A stretch of 64,000 nucleotides of DNA from Aralia elata (GCA_034770075.1 CM068384.1:36243182-36307181), one strand, 5' to 3'. Positions 32,311 to 44,137 are shown, counted from the stretch's first letter. The notes: a model not told the origin generated them from the sequence alone. A program made the numbers and translations.

Positions 32311-34055
32311 AAATGAGCCAAGATACTGATAAATGGTCAATATTGCAGAATCAAAATATTCAAATATATGTAAGCAAGCACTGCACAACATTCTGCTAAT
32401 TTTCTTTTTGCTTAACACAGCATTCTGTTAATTTCTTTTTTGCTAAGCTCAACATTCTGTTAATTTCTTTTTTGCCAAACACAACATTCTGTTAATTTCT
32501 TTTTTGCTAAACACCACATTCTGTTACGTGATAATAGGACAGAACAATCATTATAACAAACATCATGTGGTGTCAAGCAGCTACAAAGTAGAATCCAAGT
32601 ATTATTAGCTTCAAGTCCTAAAGTATACTAACAAACCAGCAGCCGTTTAGTAATCTGTTCTTGTCCCAAGTAAGCATATCTCAAGCTGGCCAACCAAATT
32701 ATATGATAAGTTGATAACAAAGACGAGTTGTATTGTATAAAATTGTCACGAACTCATGATCATCTGATAGATACACATTTAGGTGAGGAAAAGTTGAACA
32801 TTCATGGCGCACAAAAGGTTAAAACACGATTTATGTTTTGACTATGAAAAATCGGACTAGGTTCGTTTGCAATTACTGCAACATCAATATCCCAACTGGC
32901 AAACTCCATTTTGCAAACCAAAGGTTCACACTGAATACTAATGATCTTTATTGATGCACAGACCCCACATGGCTCTATCTCCTAATATTTGTGTTATATT
33001 GTGAACAAAACAATGAGACTTGCTTCATTTATTTTGCATTGAGGTTGCTTGGGGATTGTTATAATCCTTTTATTTTTATTTAATTTTTTGGGGGTGGGGG
33101 TAGGGGTTGGCAGAATTGGGCTTGTCCCGTTTTGCTAGAGGATTAGTTGCTTACTGTCCTCTACCTGCTTACTAAACCGTGCTACCTTTTCTTTTCTTTT
33201 TTTTTGGGGGGGTGGGGGGTGGGTTTATAACGAACATAATGCTCAGAGACAACTTTTAATCTTTCTCACTAGGGGCCATTGGCATGGGTGTCTTAACGCA
33301 TTTTAGTATCTGATCTTTTTAAATATTTGAAAGCTGCTCTTCTTTGAGTGCTTTCTTTTTCCACTAGTTTTTGGGTGGGTGGACTTTCTGTTCCCCTTTG
33401 CATGTAATATCCTTTTTTGTTCTAATACAACTCCATTTTCTATCCCAAAAATAAATAAATGGTTAAGCCAGACATCTAGGAATGTCTTTATTGTGATATC
33501 AGACACACACAGATACATAATATAATATACTAAACTAGTCAATTTAACAGTTCTATGGAGAGAATTCTAGCAATATGAAAGATTTGAGAAGCAGCGTAGC
33601 AACATATGGCAACTGAACTAAAACCCACATACCTGAATTTCCTGGAGCACAAAATAGATTAAAAGAAGCAAAGAACACAACTAATCAACACAACTGCGTC
33701 AATGGAATCATTTCTAAATACTCCGGAGTTTGCCTCACTCCACATGAAGACCACAGTAGTAGAAAAAGCTAATCTACCACTTTATCTTGGGTAGATAATT
33801 GATCCTCACAGCTAACCATAAGATTGAACCATGCGTATGAATAGAGTTTTGGGGAACCATCTTGACTTAGACGAGTAATCTTGGGGACCTAGCTAGAGTC
33901 CTATTTCTCAATTTCTTTTTAGATAAAAGAAGAAATTTTGTTAGAAAGATTGATTATATAGAGGGAGGATTTGAAGTACTTAAAGAAAAACAAATTGGAA
34001 AAAACTAGGGCTAATACAGAGCAGCTCGCTAATCTCTATGAGCATCCATGTATGC
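32311..34055. other. Unassigned noncoding DNA
   Basis: Continues the flank of neuroguidin copy A. Contains a minisatellite (32377-32526) and two G-rich tracts, GGGGGTGGGGGTAGGGG (about 33090-33106) and GGGGGGGTGGGGGGTGGG (about 33206-33223), that could form G-quadruplexes on the plus strand. No frame shows a recognisable domain. Confidence 0.4.
32377..32526. repeat. Minisatellite, about five ~35-bp units
   Basis: Core ACATTCTGTTAATTTCTTTT followed by TTGC(T/C)(T/A)A occurs about five times in direct orientation with small differences. The last unit is partial. Confidence 0.88.
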
Positions 34056-34059
34056 TATC

Positions 34060-34335
34060 CCTCTAAATGCTCACATTGACGTTGCCCAAAGTGAAGCCAG
34101 AACCTCAAATAAAAATAAATCCAAAATCCTCTTGCAACAAACAATGAAGGAGCAGCGGATCGTGAGAGACAGAATTACACTTGCACATAGCACATACATC
34201 TGAAGATATTCGCTTTTACAGTCTCTGCCTCTGCAACAAATCGATAGTATTAAGAAGACTAAGGAATGAAGTCCAAACAAAAGCCTTAAGTTTAGAGGGA
34301 GCCTTTGCCTTCCAAGTGCAAGAAGCTAAGGGGCG
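34060..34335 (-). pseudogene. LINE remnant: zf-RVT domain
   Basis: On the minus strand a frame reads WKAKAPSKLKAFVWTSFLSL, then LLQRQRL, a stop, and VCAMCKCNSVSHDPLLLHC. This is the zinc-binding module (zf-RVT) found after reverse transcriptase in plant non-LTR retrotransposons, recognisable from W-K-x-K-A-P-x-K and the C-x2-C...H...HC spacing. The module is interrupted by TAA and no reverse transcriptase is visible upstream, so this is a 3' fragment. Confidence 0.72.
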
Positions 34336-34628
34336 GTTGCTCTTTGTTTCCTTTTTTTTTTCTTCTTTTGTAGGACGAGTTAGTCCAGCTCTTAACTCTA
34401 TTTAGAATGCTATCCAACATGGGCTTTGTATTAATGAGGGCTACAGTCTACACTATGGTACCTAACAAGGAGGTTTTCATGATTAAATCCAAGGCTATTT
34501 ATCATCCTAGCAGATACTTATTCACCTATGCAGAGAGATAAAATACTCTTGATGGATTTTGAACTAACCTGAAAATAGTATAAATATTTAAAGTCCTGCC
34601 TTAATCATCTGAACAGATTGCACATGTA

Positions 34629-34864
34629 CATTTCCAAAATATAGGATCAAGTTCAAGTTTGACTTTTCAGTGTCAATTTGAGATTTTTTCAATTTAAAAG
34701 TGATGTAATTCATTGAACTTTTGAAAACAATCAATACTATTTGGATAATTAACAATTTCATAATTATATTGTTTAAAATTAAATTAATTCTTATCAATTT
34801 TGAATTTGAAAATATCTCAAGTTGACTTCAAAAAGTCAAATCCTATATTTTGAAATAGAGGAAA
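34629..34864. mobile_element. Stowaway-like MITE (236 bp)
   Basis: Imperfect inverted ends CATTTCCAAAATATAGGA and, from the right, TTTCCTCTATTTCAAAATAT, with TA at both borders. Inner inverted arms (TTTGACTTTT...GTCAATTTGAGA; CTCAAGTTGACTTC...AAGTCAAA) are typical. Confidence 0.7.
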
Positions 34865-34866
34865 TA

Positions 34867-35708
34867 TTTCGTTATCACCATAATGTAGATTAAAAAGCTT
34901 TGTACTAAAGCATCTGTAAAATTTCTAATTACTACAAGTTAACTACCGAGAGCACTAGGCACTTCCATGCCCAAAAGAAAAAGGTAAGGGGGCATCGAAT
35001 CTTCTTGGCTTAGACCTCTACCTACTCTAAAATATCCATTCAGCATTTCAGCTCAGCACTAATGCTAACAGAGATAGATTGAGAAGAGATACAGGCTTTG
35101 ATCCATTAAATGAAATATCAGGGGAAACTCTACAAGTAAAAGCAAAAACATCAATAATGAACTCCCACTTCTGATCTCACTGTATCATATGCTTTTGTTA
35201 GGTCTACTTAATCAAATGTCAACTTGGAAAAGGAGAGTTTTTTTTTTTTTGGGGTGGGGTTGGGGGTGGTCTCTGTGTAGTTTCTCAGTAGCTCGACATG
35301 TAGAATGTTAGAGAAGAATCTGATTTATATCTGCTAGGATACTGATAGAGGACTTTCTGACTGTAGGGTAATTAACATGAGACACTAAGTATGCTTTTGT
35401 GCAGTTGGGTCATAATTGATTGAATTTTTTTGACCCATTTTATGGTTTTTTAAGGTGGCTAACCTTAAATTGTCAGTATTTGATAACAAAATTAGGAAAG
35501 GGCCATCTGAAGCGAAATTTTCTACTTAGTACTATACTTATATGCCGGCATGACAAGTTTTGGGTGGTTATCAATCTCTCTTGTGCATGCTAGATGATAA
35601 GACTTATGTAGGAGTGACTTCATTTAACTTGTCCATATTTTCTAAAGCATGATTTCAGATAAAATGAATATCTTAAAAAATTTAGTGTAAAATATCATCA
35701 GAATATTG

Positions 35709-35739
<31 letters not shown>

Positions 35740-36465
35740 TCTTTTTTTTTTAATGTGCAGTTATAGGTCGCACTACTCAACTCAACGCCTTTTATCCCAA
35801 ACTAGTACGGGAGTTATAGGTAACTCATAGCTTGTGTTTTTAGTTGTCGAGAACCTGTAACCCCCTCTCGTTTACTAGAGGACAAAGTAAAGAACTTTGA
35901 GGAAACATTGGAGATAGAAACAGTATTCCTGTAAAATTTGGTGAACTCAGTCCGTTCCAGTAGCCCGTGATTTTTCCCCCCATTTTGGGATTGGCAGTGA
36001 TATTTGTCTGAGCTAAGTTTACATATTCTCCACAAAGCAGAGTGATATAAGGATTGGACTGCTTTCTTATATTGACATTAAGTTTGAAACTGAATTATCT
36101 TCAATCAACAAATTCAGTCATGAATTGAGCAGCTCTCATCTTTTGAGAGAGGGCCATTACTCCCAACCCCACCCGCATGTGCGTGCGCATGGAAAATGTC
36201 TTTTGCTTTTTTGTAACTTACCCCAACTCAATTATGTATTGAAGAAGTGTTAGGACGCCTTTCTCAATTTTTTTTCATACTACCACACCACCACTGTGGT
36301 TAGTAACATCCTCTTTCCACGAGATTCAGTAATATTTTCATTGAATCATGATGTGGTGAAATGAAAATGTTGGATTGACAGCTTTGAACACAATCATGGG
36401 TTGCAATCTAAGTTGCTTTTCGCAGAATTGACCTTTTAGTTTAGTACTCTACCGAAGCTATAAAA
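34867..36465. other. Unassigned noncoding DNA
   Basis: Contains a G-rich tract GGGGTGGGGTTGGGGGTGG (35251-35269), runs of T separated by single C (35709-35751), and a segment near 35780 (CAACGCCTTTTATCCCAAACTAG) that resembles a widespread plant repeat phrase. No coding frame is convincing. Confidence 0.4.
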
Positions 36466-36469
36466 ATAT

Positions 36470-36672
36470 GTTTGGGCATTGCCTTTTGGAGCAGAGAAGC
36501 TTTATAGAGAGCTCAAAGCTGATTGCTCCAATACTGCTCAGGCATATGAGCCCAAGATATCAAGCATTGTCCACCCCTGGGGTCTCTCTGTGTTTCCAAT
36601 TCTTCAGAATAGATATTGGCATAATAGTTCCAAAAATACTCATCCTTCTCCCTATTGCACTTCATAGGCTAC
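36470..36672 (+). pseudogene. Unrecognised exon-like fragment
   Basis: A frame containing ALPFGAEKLYRELKADCSN, TAQAYEPKISSIVHPWG and LSVFPILQNRYWHNSSK runs to a stop at 36665. Composition and codon use look like real protein, more so than the overlapping frame, but I do not recognise the family. No start or splice context is certain. A short open stretch after TTTCAG at 37047 (GETLKKGLQQEYLNLFD) could be a later exon of the same gene. Repeats lie on either side. Confidence 0.3.
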
Positions 36673-37222
36673 TTTCTTGTATTATTTGGTGGCAGATGGT
36701 GGTCTCCTGTAAGCTTGTGTTAATGCTGGTTTTCTCTCTCTCTCTCTCTCTCTCATTGTATTAAATTTTATATTCTAATTCATTTTATATAATTTTAGAC
36801 ATTAAGCGAAAAACACTAAAATTTTTACTTGAACAATCTGACACATTTTGTGGCCATCTACAGAGGAAGCACTGAAGGGTCAAGAAGCTCAGATCTTTTC
36901 TAATATTACAGAGAGTAACTGAGGGTGTATCTTCGAGTTCTTGGCTTAAGTACGTAACTAAAGTTTCCATGTGCATGCATTATAGGATTTTCTTTTAGTC
37001 TGAGGTTGAGGTTGTATTAAGCCTTCTTTTTTGCCCTTGGTTTCAGGTGAAACTTTGAAGAAGGGATTGCAGCAGGAGTATTTAAATCTATTTGATGTTA
37101 TCTTTTGCTGTTATAATTTATAAATACGAGATTTAGTAAAATATGATGCCGGAGTTTCAAATATCAGTTTGTTATTTCACAATGTTTGCTTTAGTAGTGC
37201 TGGTATTTGAAGGAGTCTATTA

Positions 37223-37530
37223 TGTTCTGTTTGGTTACAATATTGGAATGGGAATGAGAATGGGAATGGAATGGAATGGACATTCTTATTCCTATGTTTG
37301 GTCAGAACAAGAAGTTACACGATTACACGATTTTGATCGATCGATGTTTTTTAAAATTTTTTTTTTAAGTTTATCGATTGGAATGGAATGGTCAATCTTT
37401 ACCTATCATGATGGAATAAGCATTCTTTTAAACATATGAATAGGCGTTCTATTGGAATGCTTATTTCCTCCCTTTTTAAGGAACCAAACATAAGAATGGG
37501 CATTCCACTGCTTTCAAACCAAACATGCCA
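37223..37530. mobile_element. Tourist/Harbinger-like MITE (308 bp)
   Basis: Flanked by TTA at 37220-37222 and 37531-37533, with inverted ends TGTTCTGTTTGGTT and, from the right, TGGCATGTTTGGTT. Inside, GGAATGG/GGAATGAG words face CATTCC words, giving long imperfect hairpin arms. Overlapping open frames here are by-products. Confidence 0.75.
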
Positions 37531-37533
37531 TTA

Positions 37534-37975
37534 TACTGTCGGAAGGTGGAAGATATTGGTAGACTGCATTCTTGCATTTGTACAACTTAGACGGGAATTT
37601 CACCGGTGTGATAAACCAATGAATGCAAGCTTTTTGGTTGGTAATATGAACTGCGACCTTAGATAAGTGAATTGCCCGCCCTTTGGTCTCCTGAGTAATT
37701 ATGTAGTGATTGGACCGGAGTAAAGATTTACTTTGGGGTGGGATGGGGTGGGTTGGGTAAAGGGGGATAGTGAAATCTTGATGAGTGCTAATTTATAATT
37801 TCTGAGTGGTCATGTTTCTATGTTAATGCTTTTTGAGGTATTTTTATCAAGAAATGCTAAAAAAAATGCAAAATTCCCTAGGTGGTGGTAATTATGTCCT
37901 GCCATTTGGGGGTTAGTTAATATTATTCTAGTGTTTTTTCCTTGTATGTACTGTTTATTAATTTGTACTATAATA
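37534..37975. other. Unassigned noncoding DNA
   Basis: Includes a G-rich stretch GGGGTGGGATGGGGTGGG (37736-37753). No gene seen. Confidence 0.4.
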
Positions 37976-38167
37976 TTCCTCCTGTTTCAAAAAATTAAGA
38001 TTATTATCGACTTTTGAAATTGACAAAAAATCATTTAATTTTAGTTGATTAAATAACAAATATTGTAAGATATCTATTTTTTAATGAATTTTATTAATTT
38101 TGAATTTGAAAATGTTTCAAATTAGTTGTCAAAAGTCAATAATGATTTTAACGGATAAAGTAGAAAG
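37976..38167. mobile_element. Stowaway-like MITE
   Basis: TA borders and inverted arms TTCCTCCTGTTTCAAAAAAT...TTATCGACTTTTGA and GTCAAAAGTCAATAATGATT...GTAGAAAG. Confidence 0.7.
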
Positions 38168-38174
38168 TATTACA

Positions 38175-38437
38175 TATATTACCACCGTTTTAAATTATTT
38201 GATCATTATTGACTTTTGAAAGTCAATTTGAGACATTTTCAAATTCAAAATTGAGACGACTCATTAAAAATTATGAAACAATAAAACTTATGATTAACAA
38301 TACTTTTTAGATAGTTATAATATTCATTATTGTATTCATTAAAATTAAAAGAATCTATGTTAATTTTGAGTTAAAAAAAAACTCTTCAATTGATTTTAAA
38401 AAGTTAACAATGATCAAATAATATGAAACATTTTACA
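38175..38437. mobile_element. Second, adjacent MITE of related type
   Basis: Inverted arms TTTAAATTATTTGATCATTA and, from the right, TTTCATATTATTTGATCATT, with CAAAAGTCAA-type inner arms. It starts within 10 bp of the previous MITE. Confidence 0.65.
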
Positions 38438-39349
38438 AGTTCATTTTCAACTGATTCATCTTAACCAACTGATGAAGCCGACCAATCCATTCTCAAAGAG
38501 AAGCGGTTCATTGTTCTCACATATAGGGTTCAAATAATTTGCAATACTTAGAGTTAAACCCAAAGTCATTGATTCTGAGAAAATAATGAGTAAGGAACTC
38601 AAATCCCGACTTTATCTTTAAAATCGGAATATGGTGTTACTCATTCAACATATCTCATTACACCATAAAGATAACTATATTATCCTTATAATTTTTTTGC
38701 GGAAATTTACATTCTACTCCCAGGTACAAAGACCTTTATTCATATATCATATAATATCATTTACAATATTACATCAAGTACTAATATTACAATTAATAAA
38801 AAAGTATTATTTTACAACATGCACTTCTACACATGTAAATCTTTTTCCTTAACGAATTCATTTCTCTTAACCTCGTCTGACCATTCAGGTCCTTCTGCTC
38901 TAGTTGTAAAAATTTTAGAATTTGCAAGAGTGAGCATTTAATTGCTTAGTAAGTCATAGCAGTTGAATAAACAACAAGATCAAGAATCAAATCATCATTT
39001 TTTGAAACTTCAATAACTGAACAATAGTTATGAAGCAGCTCAAATAAATAGGAATTAAATTAGATTCCTATCATTTAACACCTCTATCACTATATTAAGA
39101 GAAAACATTCTCTAACTTTCTTACAAAAAGGTCATTTGGACCTTGAACTCTTTCTTCTTCTCTTACAAGTTAAAAGTATATTCTAATTGCAAACCTACAT
39201 AACATCAAATTAATTATTTGATCCTAATTACCGAAGGGTCGTCGGGACCTTCTATCTTCTCATAACTATTAAGGGAAAATATTCTCTTATATCACTTTTA
39301 GGACTTAGCCTATTCTACAGATATACAAATGTGAAAAGAACCACCTTCT

Positions 39350-39416
<67 letters not shown>

Positions 39417-39974
39417 AACAACACAACACAAAGTTTTCAACAATTAACAATATAGTGAACTGAGTGGTTTCCCCAACCAAGAACTTATGAATTAGTTTCC
39501 CGTCTCATCAACATTGTCTTTTCAGTGAGTTAGATCGGTTTCCTAACACATATTAAACCTTTGCCCATATAAAGGAGTCGTTTAACTCATTACTACATGC
39601 TAACGATTAAAAAGCACGTTATTGCAAATACACATCTAACTCAGATACTAACATACAGATTCTGTCCCAAAGCAGTTTGGTTTGGATTAGCTCTACTTAG
39701 CACCAATGATCTTTAATGAATTTTCAAAAATTCAACTTCTCATCTTAACCTCTACCTAGCCGAAATAATTAGCATATACATAATTCTTAACACCATTCGC
39801 TAATACACGAAACTTCAAATCTTGAACAGTTTCATTTTTAGAACTTTTCTTCTTAGCTTTGCACATAAGTGCGAATATTGATTAAATACGATTTTACGTA
39901 TAACCATTAATAACCATATCATTGCACGAAGTGCAATCATATCTATATTTGCTCACATACCATACTTAAGACTG
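38438..39974 (-). other. Probable diverged LTR remnant, no gene
   Basis: Noncoding. Phrases such as GCAAGAGTGAGCATTTAATT (complement of a TTGCTCACCCTTGC-type phrase at 43690-43710) and GCACGAAGTGCAATC hint at an old minus-strand Tekay-like LTR, but the match is patchy. Contains (TA)n(CA)n at 39353-39413 and two related phrases, AAAGGTCATTTGGACCTTGA (39127) and GAAGGGTCGTCGGGACCTTC (39233). Confidence 0.25.
39353..39413. repeat. (TA)n(CA)n microsatellite
   Basis: About 13 TA units followed directly by about 16 CA units. Confidence 0.95.
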
Positions 39975-40535
39975 CAAATATGAAGTAGGAGAACAAAGAC
40001 TGCTGGGACCCGAGATGGTGCAGCAGACCGCATATATGATCAAATTAATAAGGGTTCACCTAGTAGCAGCCCAGGATCGACAGAAGAAATACGCCGACCT
40101 GCATCGACTTTGAGGTGGGTAGTTTTGTGTTCTTGAATGTGTCTCCCTGGAAAGGGAAGATCCGTTTTGGAAAGAAGGGAAAATTGAGCCCTAGGTTCAT
40201 AGGACCTTTCGAGATTTTAAAGCGAGTAGGTGAGGTGGCGTACGAGGTAGCCTTACCTCCTGAGCTTGAGCACATTCACAACGTGTTTCATGTTTCAGTA
40301 TTGTGGCCATATAAACCTGACTATAAGTACGTCATATCCTATGAACCAATTCAAGTAGAGAAAGATCTATCGTATGAAGAAATTCCTGTCCAGATACTCG
40401 ATAGGAAGGAACAGACATTAAGGAATAAAATCATTCATTCGGTCTAAGTGCTCTGGAGGAATCACGCAGTCGAAGAAGCTACGTGGGAACTGGAAGAAAA
40501 GATGAGAGAGAACTATCCGTATCTTTTCGAGTAAC
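39975..40535 (+). pseudogene. Tekay-type Ty3/gypsy integrase C-terminus and chromodomain
   Basis: Starts abruptly with EVGEQRLLGPEMVQQTAYM and AAQDRQKKYADLH, has a small frame-shifting deletion near 40107, then continues FEVGSFVFLNVSPWKGKIRF, GPFEILKRVGEVAYEVALPP and ELEHIHNVFHVSVL (the conserved integrase GPF/Y module), SYEEIPVQILDRKEQ, an in-frame TAA at 40444-40446, and ends NHAVEEATWELEEKMRENYP, a chromodomain-like tail typical of chromoviruses. The normal stop is near 40533. Gag, protease, reverse transcriptase and the integrase core are absent. It reads directly into the polypurine tract and 3' LTR. Confidence 0.92.
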
Positions 40536-40568
40536 CTTATGTTGAAATTCTGGGGACGGAATTCTTAT

Positions 40569-40580
40569 AAGGGGGGAGGA
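40569..40580 (+). other. Polypurine tract
   Basis: AAGGGGGGAGGA directly precedes the LTR start TGTAATGACC, as expected for plus-strand priming in a Ty3/gypsy element. Confidence 0.9.
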
Positions 40581-41305
40581 TGTAATGACCGCGAATTTCT
40601 AAGCTTTATTATTAATAAGATTTAGAATTTTATTTAATTTTCTTGCATATTAATCTAAATCCTTAAATGATTTGGATAACTATGTATGACTGTGTTATTT
40701 GATTTAATAGTCCATGTGTGTAGTTAAAATATAAATGGACTAGCCTAGTAAATCGTTTAAACAAGCCCAAGCAATAAATTGTGCATTGGACTTATAGATG
40801 TTTAACGATGGAGTGTAGTAATGATGGTATTAATAATTTATAGTACCATTGGGGATTTATTAATATTGGACCAGCCCAATTTACTCATTTAACAAGCCCA
40901 ATCTGAAGCAAGGGGTTGTGGACTTGTGGCTGGGACTTATTATAATTAATGAATTGGGCCAGCTTGGTATATATGGTCAGCTATATAAGGAGTCCAATAG
41001 AGGTGCATATCAGCAAGCCCAATTGGGAGATTTACCCTTACTGTAGCGGGTCAGATTCAAATCAGCCTTATAAGATTTCTTCCTTGCTTAACGCACGGTA
41101 CCGTCACCTCCTATCAGCCAAGCTAGACCAATGGCCTATGCCTGGTATCGCGAAAACCCAAGCCGAAAAGGTGACAACCTGTTGATTGATGTAGCAGTGA
41201 ATTGGTGAAGCTTTTCCCCAAATCACTCTTAACTAACGGGTATTACCGTTGGGTAGTTGCGGTGCGTTATGAGTATTAACTAGCGATTGGGAAAAGAATT
41301 TCTTC

Positions 41306-41314
41306 TATAAATAG
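41306..41314 (+). promoter_or_regulatory. TATA box of the Tekay LTR
   Basis: TATAAATAG, with a GC-richer start region (GGGACCCCCGACCTCTC) just downstream; a typical plant LTR promoter arrangement. Confidence 0.6.
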
Positions 41315-42149
41315 GGACCCCCGACCTCTCTTGTAAAGCTTGCTGAGTTTATTAGTTCTGATAGAGAGAATTATAGTGAGCTGAGAGATAAGGAGGAACC
41401 CTAACAGAACTCTCGCCGTTCGGTGAGGCAGATGCAGTCGCAAAAGTAGCAAGTAGCAGAGGAAGTTTCGAAGAGGTAAGGTCCTTATTATTTTAAGCAT
41501 TAGTTTTCCTTGTCCAGTTAGATTTTTCTGCCGAATGAGTCAGTAGATGCCGAGTCAAGAATGATTAACTGTAATGTAAGAATAGTTTAAAACTCTGCAG
41601 TCACAGAGTAGTCGAACAAAGACCTCCATATCTGATATGCTGTACTGAATAAAGACTCACACTAGAGTCGTAACAATGGCCTTAGTCACCTTATTTTGTT
41701 TGAGATCAGCTGTTGACTTGAGCCAAGCTCAAATCAGAACTGAAGTAATAAGACCAACTCGAGATGATCTTTATGGTAAATCTCAGGACTTGTGTTTATA
41801 GACCATAGGTGATGATAGTCGATTTATAAATGATCCTAGTAAGAGGGTTGCTGGTAACCCAATCTCACACATATGTTTATATGCCAATAGAGTATTACCA
41901 ACAGTTGGTATTACCCCAGACCCAAGTTGGTTTCTGCAATATTGTAGCAGACCTGAGTTTAGAACTCAAGGTCTGATGTATTTATTCTTTATTAGATCCT
42001 TGCATGCTAATGGGTAGACTCAGCCGGACTCAGTCCATATGTCAAATGGACCAATATTTGATCATGACCTCAAACCAATTAGCCAAAAAACTTCTGTTGA
42101 GCTGTAATGTCAAATATGACTAAAACCAGAATTGAAAAATGAACCCTGC

Positions 42150-42760
42150 AATCTTAGAGTGAACTCACTCGGCAATCATAGAGTTCGTCTGCTGAGTCAC
42201 CATAGTCGTCTAGTCGAGTCCTATCGAAATCATAGAGTGGACTCTGCCGATCGTAGAGTACCACTCGGACATCGTAGAGTAAACCCTGCGATCATAGAGT
42301 AAAACCTGCTGATCGTAGAGTCTTGCCAGTCAGTCGTAGGATGAACTCTACTGATCGTAAAGCTTTACTAGACCATCGTAGAGTAAGGTAGCCGAACCCC
42401 TCGGCTATCGTAGAGTGAAACCTCCCGATCGTCGAGTGACTTCACTCCGATCATCGAGTGCACTCGCAGATCGTAGAGTGGACCTAACTAGTCCTGAAGC
42501 CAATCGTAGAGTGAACTCTACGATCGTAGAGCAACTTTGCCGATCATAGGGCTTCACTAGACCATCGTAGAGTGGGTTGGTCAGACCCGAAGGCAATCGT
42601 AGAGTTATAGCAGAATATTACCGAGCCAAACTGACTAACCATTCCACCAAGTTAGTAGAGACTGTAGTGATGGTAGAGTCACCTCAGTGATCGAAGAGTG
42701 ATTCTACCGAGCTAAGTAAGTCACTGTTAATCGTAGAGCTGTTGGCAAACCATGGGATAG
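42150..42760. repeat. ATCGTAGAGT motif array
   Basis: At least ten exact or one-off copies of (G)ATCGTAGAGT at 20-45 bp spacing, with a perfect 16-bp palindrome CTCTACGATCGTAGAG at 42516-42531. The spacers often carry AACT, GGTCAGACC or CCGATC. The same motif builds the array in the unrelated copia LTR at 10600-11730. Confidence 0.85.
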
Positions 42761-44137
42761 TTACATGAACCATAACACAGTTTGTATTAGTTCTTGAGTA
42801 AGTCTATGTTGATGCTTAACTGTGACTAATCGTAAAGTAACTATGATTACTGTAGGATACTTGCAGAGCAGAATCGTATAGTAACTTTATAAGCAGCGCA
42901 TCAGGCAAGTTCTTAACCCTAACTTCGCACCTATTGGAAGTTTCCCTTATTCTGAACCTGTCAGATAAATTGTTATGCCATTGTGTATATCTTTGCAAGT
43001 TTCCTAACCCTCTTTATATTTAGCAAGTTCTCTAACCTTACTTAATCTTTATATTGAGCAAGTTCTGAAATATATTACATAATGCAAGTTTCTTAAAGTA
43101 AGCTCGAGTTTTATTTCTCAAGCATGTGCTAAGTGGTTTAATTACTTTAAAATTATTCCACATCCATATTATCATTATTCGCACCTAGTGCAGTTGAATT
43201 CAGTTCTATGGTTGGACTGTACTACTATTTAAGGTTTTGTCATTCAAGAACTATGCAAGATAAGTCTAAACCATTTGTTCGGTTAGACCTGTATAAGTTT
43301 ATTAATTTTAAAAGCTATCTGAACCAGTTGTTAGCACAGATTCTTGGACTGAGATGAACAAACCCCATGACGGGGAGTAACCTAAGTATCTGAAACACGG
43401 TACAAAACAGAATTAAATGGTATGCATATTCATAGGTACAAGAGGTTGATCCCCTTACGTACAAAACTCCGGTAGTTGTAACCTAATAGAGGGTTGTCAA
43501 TGCGACTGATTCCCTAAAGCGAGTTCATAGTTTATTTTGACTGTCAGCAGTAAATAATCAATCTTCATACTTTTATTTGAACCTTGATTATTTTGTGCAA
43601 GTTGTTTCATCCATTCTTGTTATTGTTGAACCATATTATTATTCTTCATATTCATTCATGATATATCTTTTGTTCATTTTAAACTTGATGATCAAACTAG
43701 TTGCTCACCCTTGCTATATCATGAAAACATTACAGCTAAGCTCGAGAGCTCAAGCAGAGATAATGGGAAGGAGAAGATGAAGTTCTAGGCTTCGGATAGA
43801 CATAATTATCTATTTTATGTTCTGATTAGATATCAGATATGTAAAACGAATACTATTTATTATTTTGAAACTTCGTGATGTATTTATTTAAGGTTATAGA
43901 CTTTGGGACCATATTGAACCTTTTGTAATGATCAATATATGATTATTCATTCCGCATTAGTTACCGTATGTTGATTTAAAGGTGATTGGATGTTGTTTAT
44001 CGTGAGCACCAAATTCGAGATATTGGTACCTGAATTTCGGGTATCACAACATGTCTGCAACTTTAAATTTTCTTGTAGCTCTGGTGTAAAGTTCCTGATT
44101 TTTAAAGTTATCCACTTTCTGTGCATTTGTGTGTCAG

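Larger units (their letters stand above)
40581..44051 (+). mobile_element. Tekay-type 3' LTR (3.47 kb)
   Basis: Starts TGTAATGACCGCGAATTTC after the polypurine tract and ends CGGGTATCACAACA. The following bases (TGTCTGCAAC) align with 22665 of neuroguidin copy A, which fixes the right border. A TATA box lies at 41306, and a CTCTACGATC-type array at 42150-42760. The last ~900 bp resemble the solo LTR at 6642-10411. Open frames inside are short and unsupported. Confidence 0.88.

Noticed and set aside
32377..32526. CRISPR-like regular repeats
   Set aside because: Units are contiguous tandem copies without unique spacers, and the sequence is plant nuclear DNA.
37143..37439. 98-codon plus ORF with GMGMRMGMEWNG
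   Set aside because: Its repetitive part is the GGAATGG arm of the Tourist-like MITE at 37223-37530.
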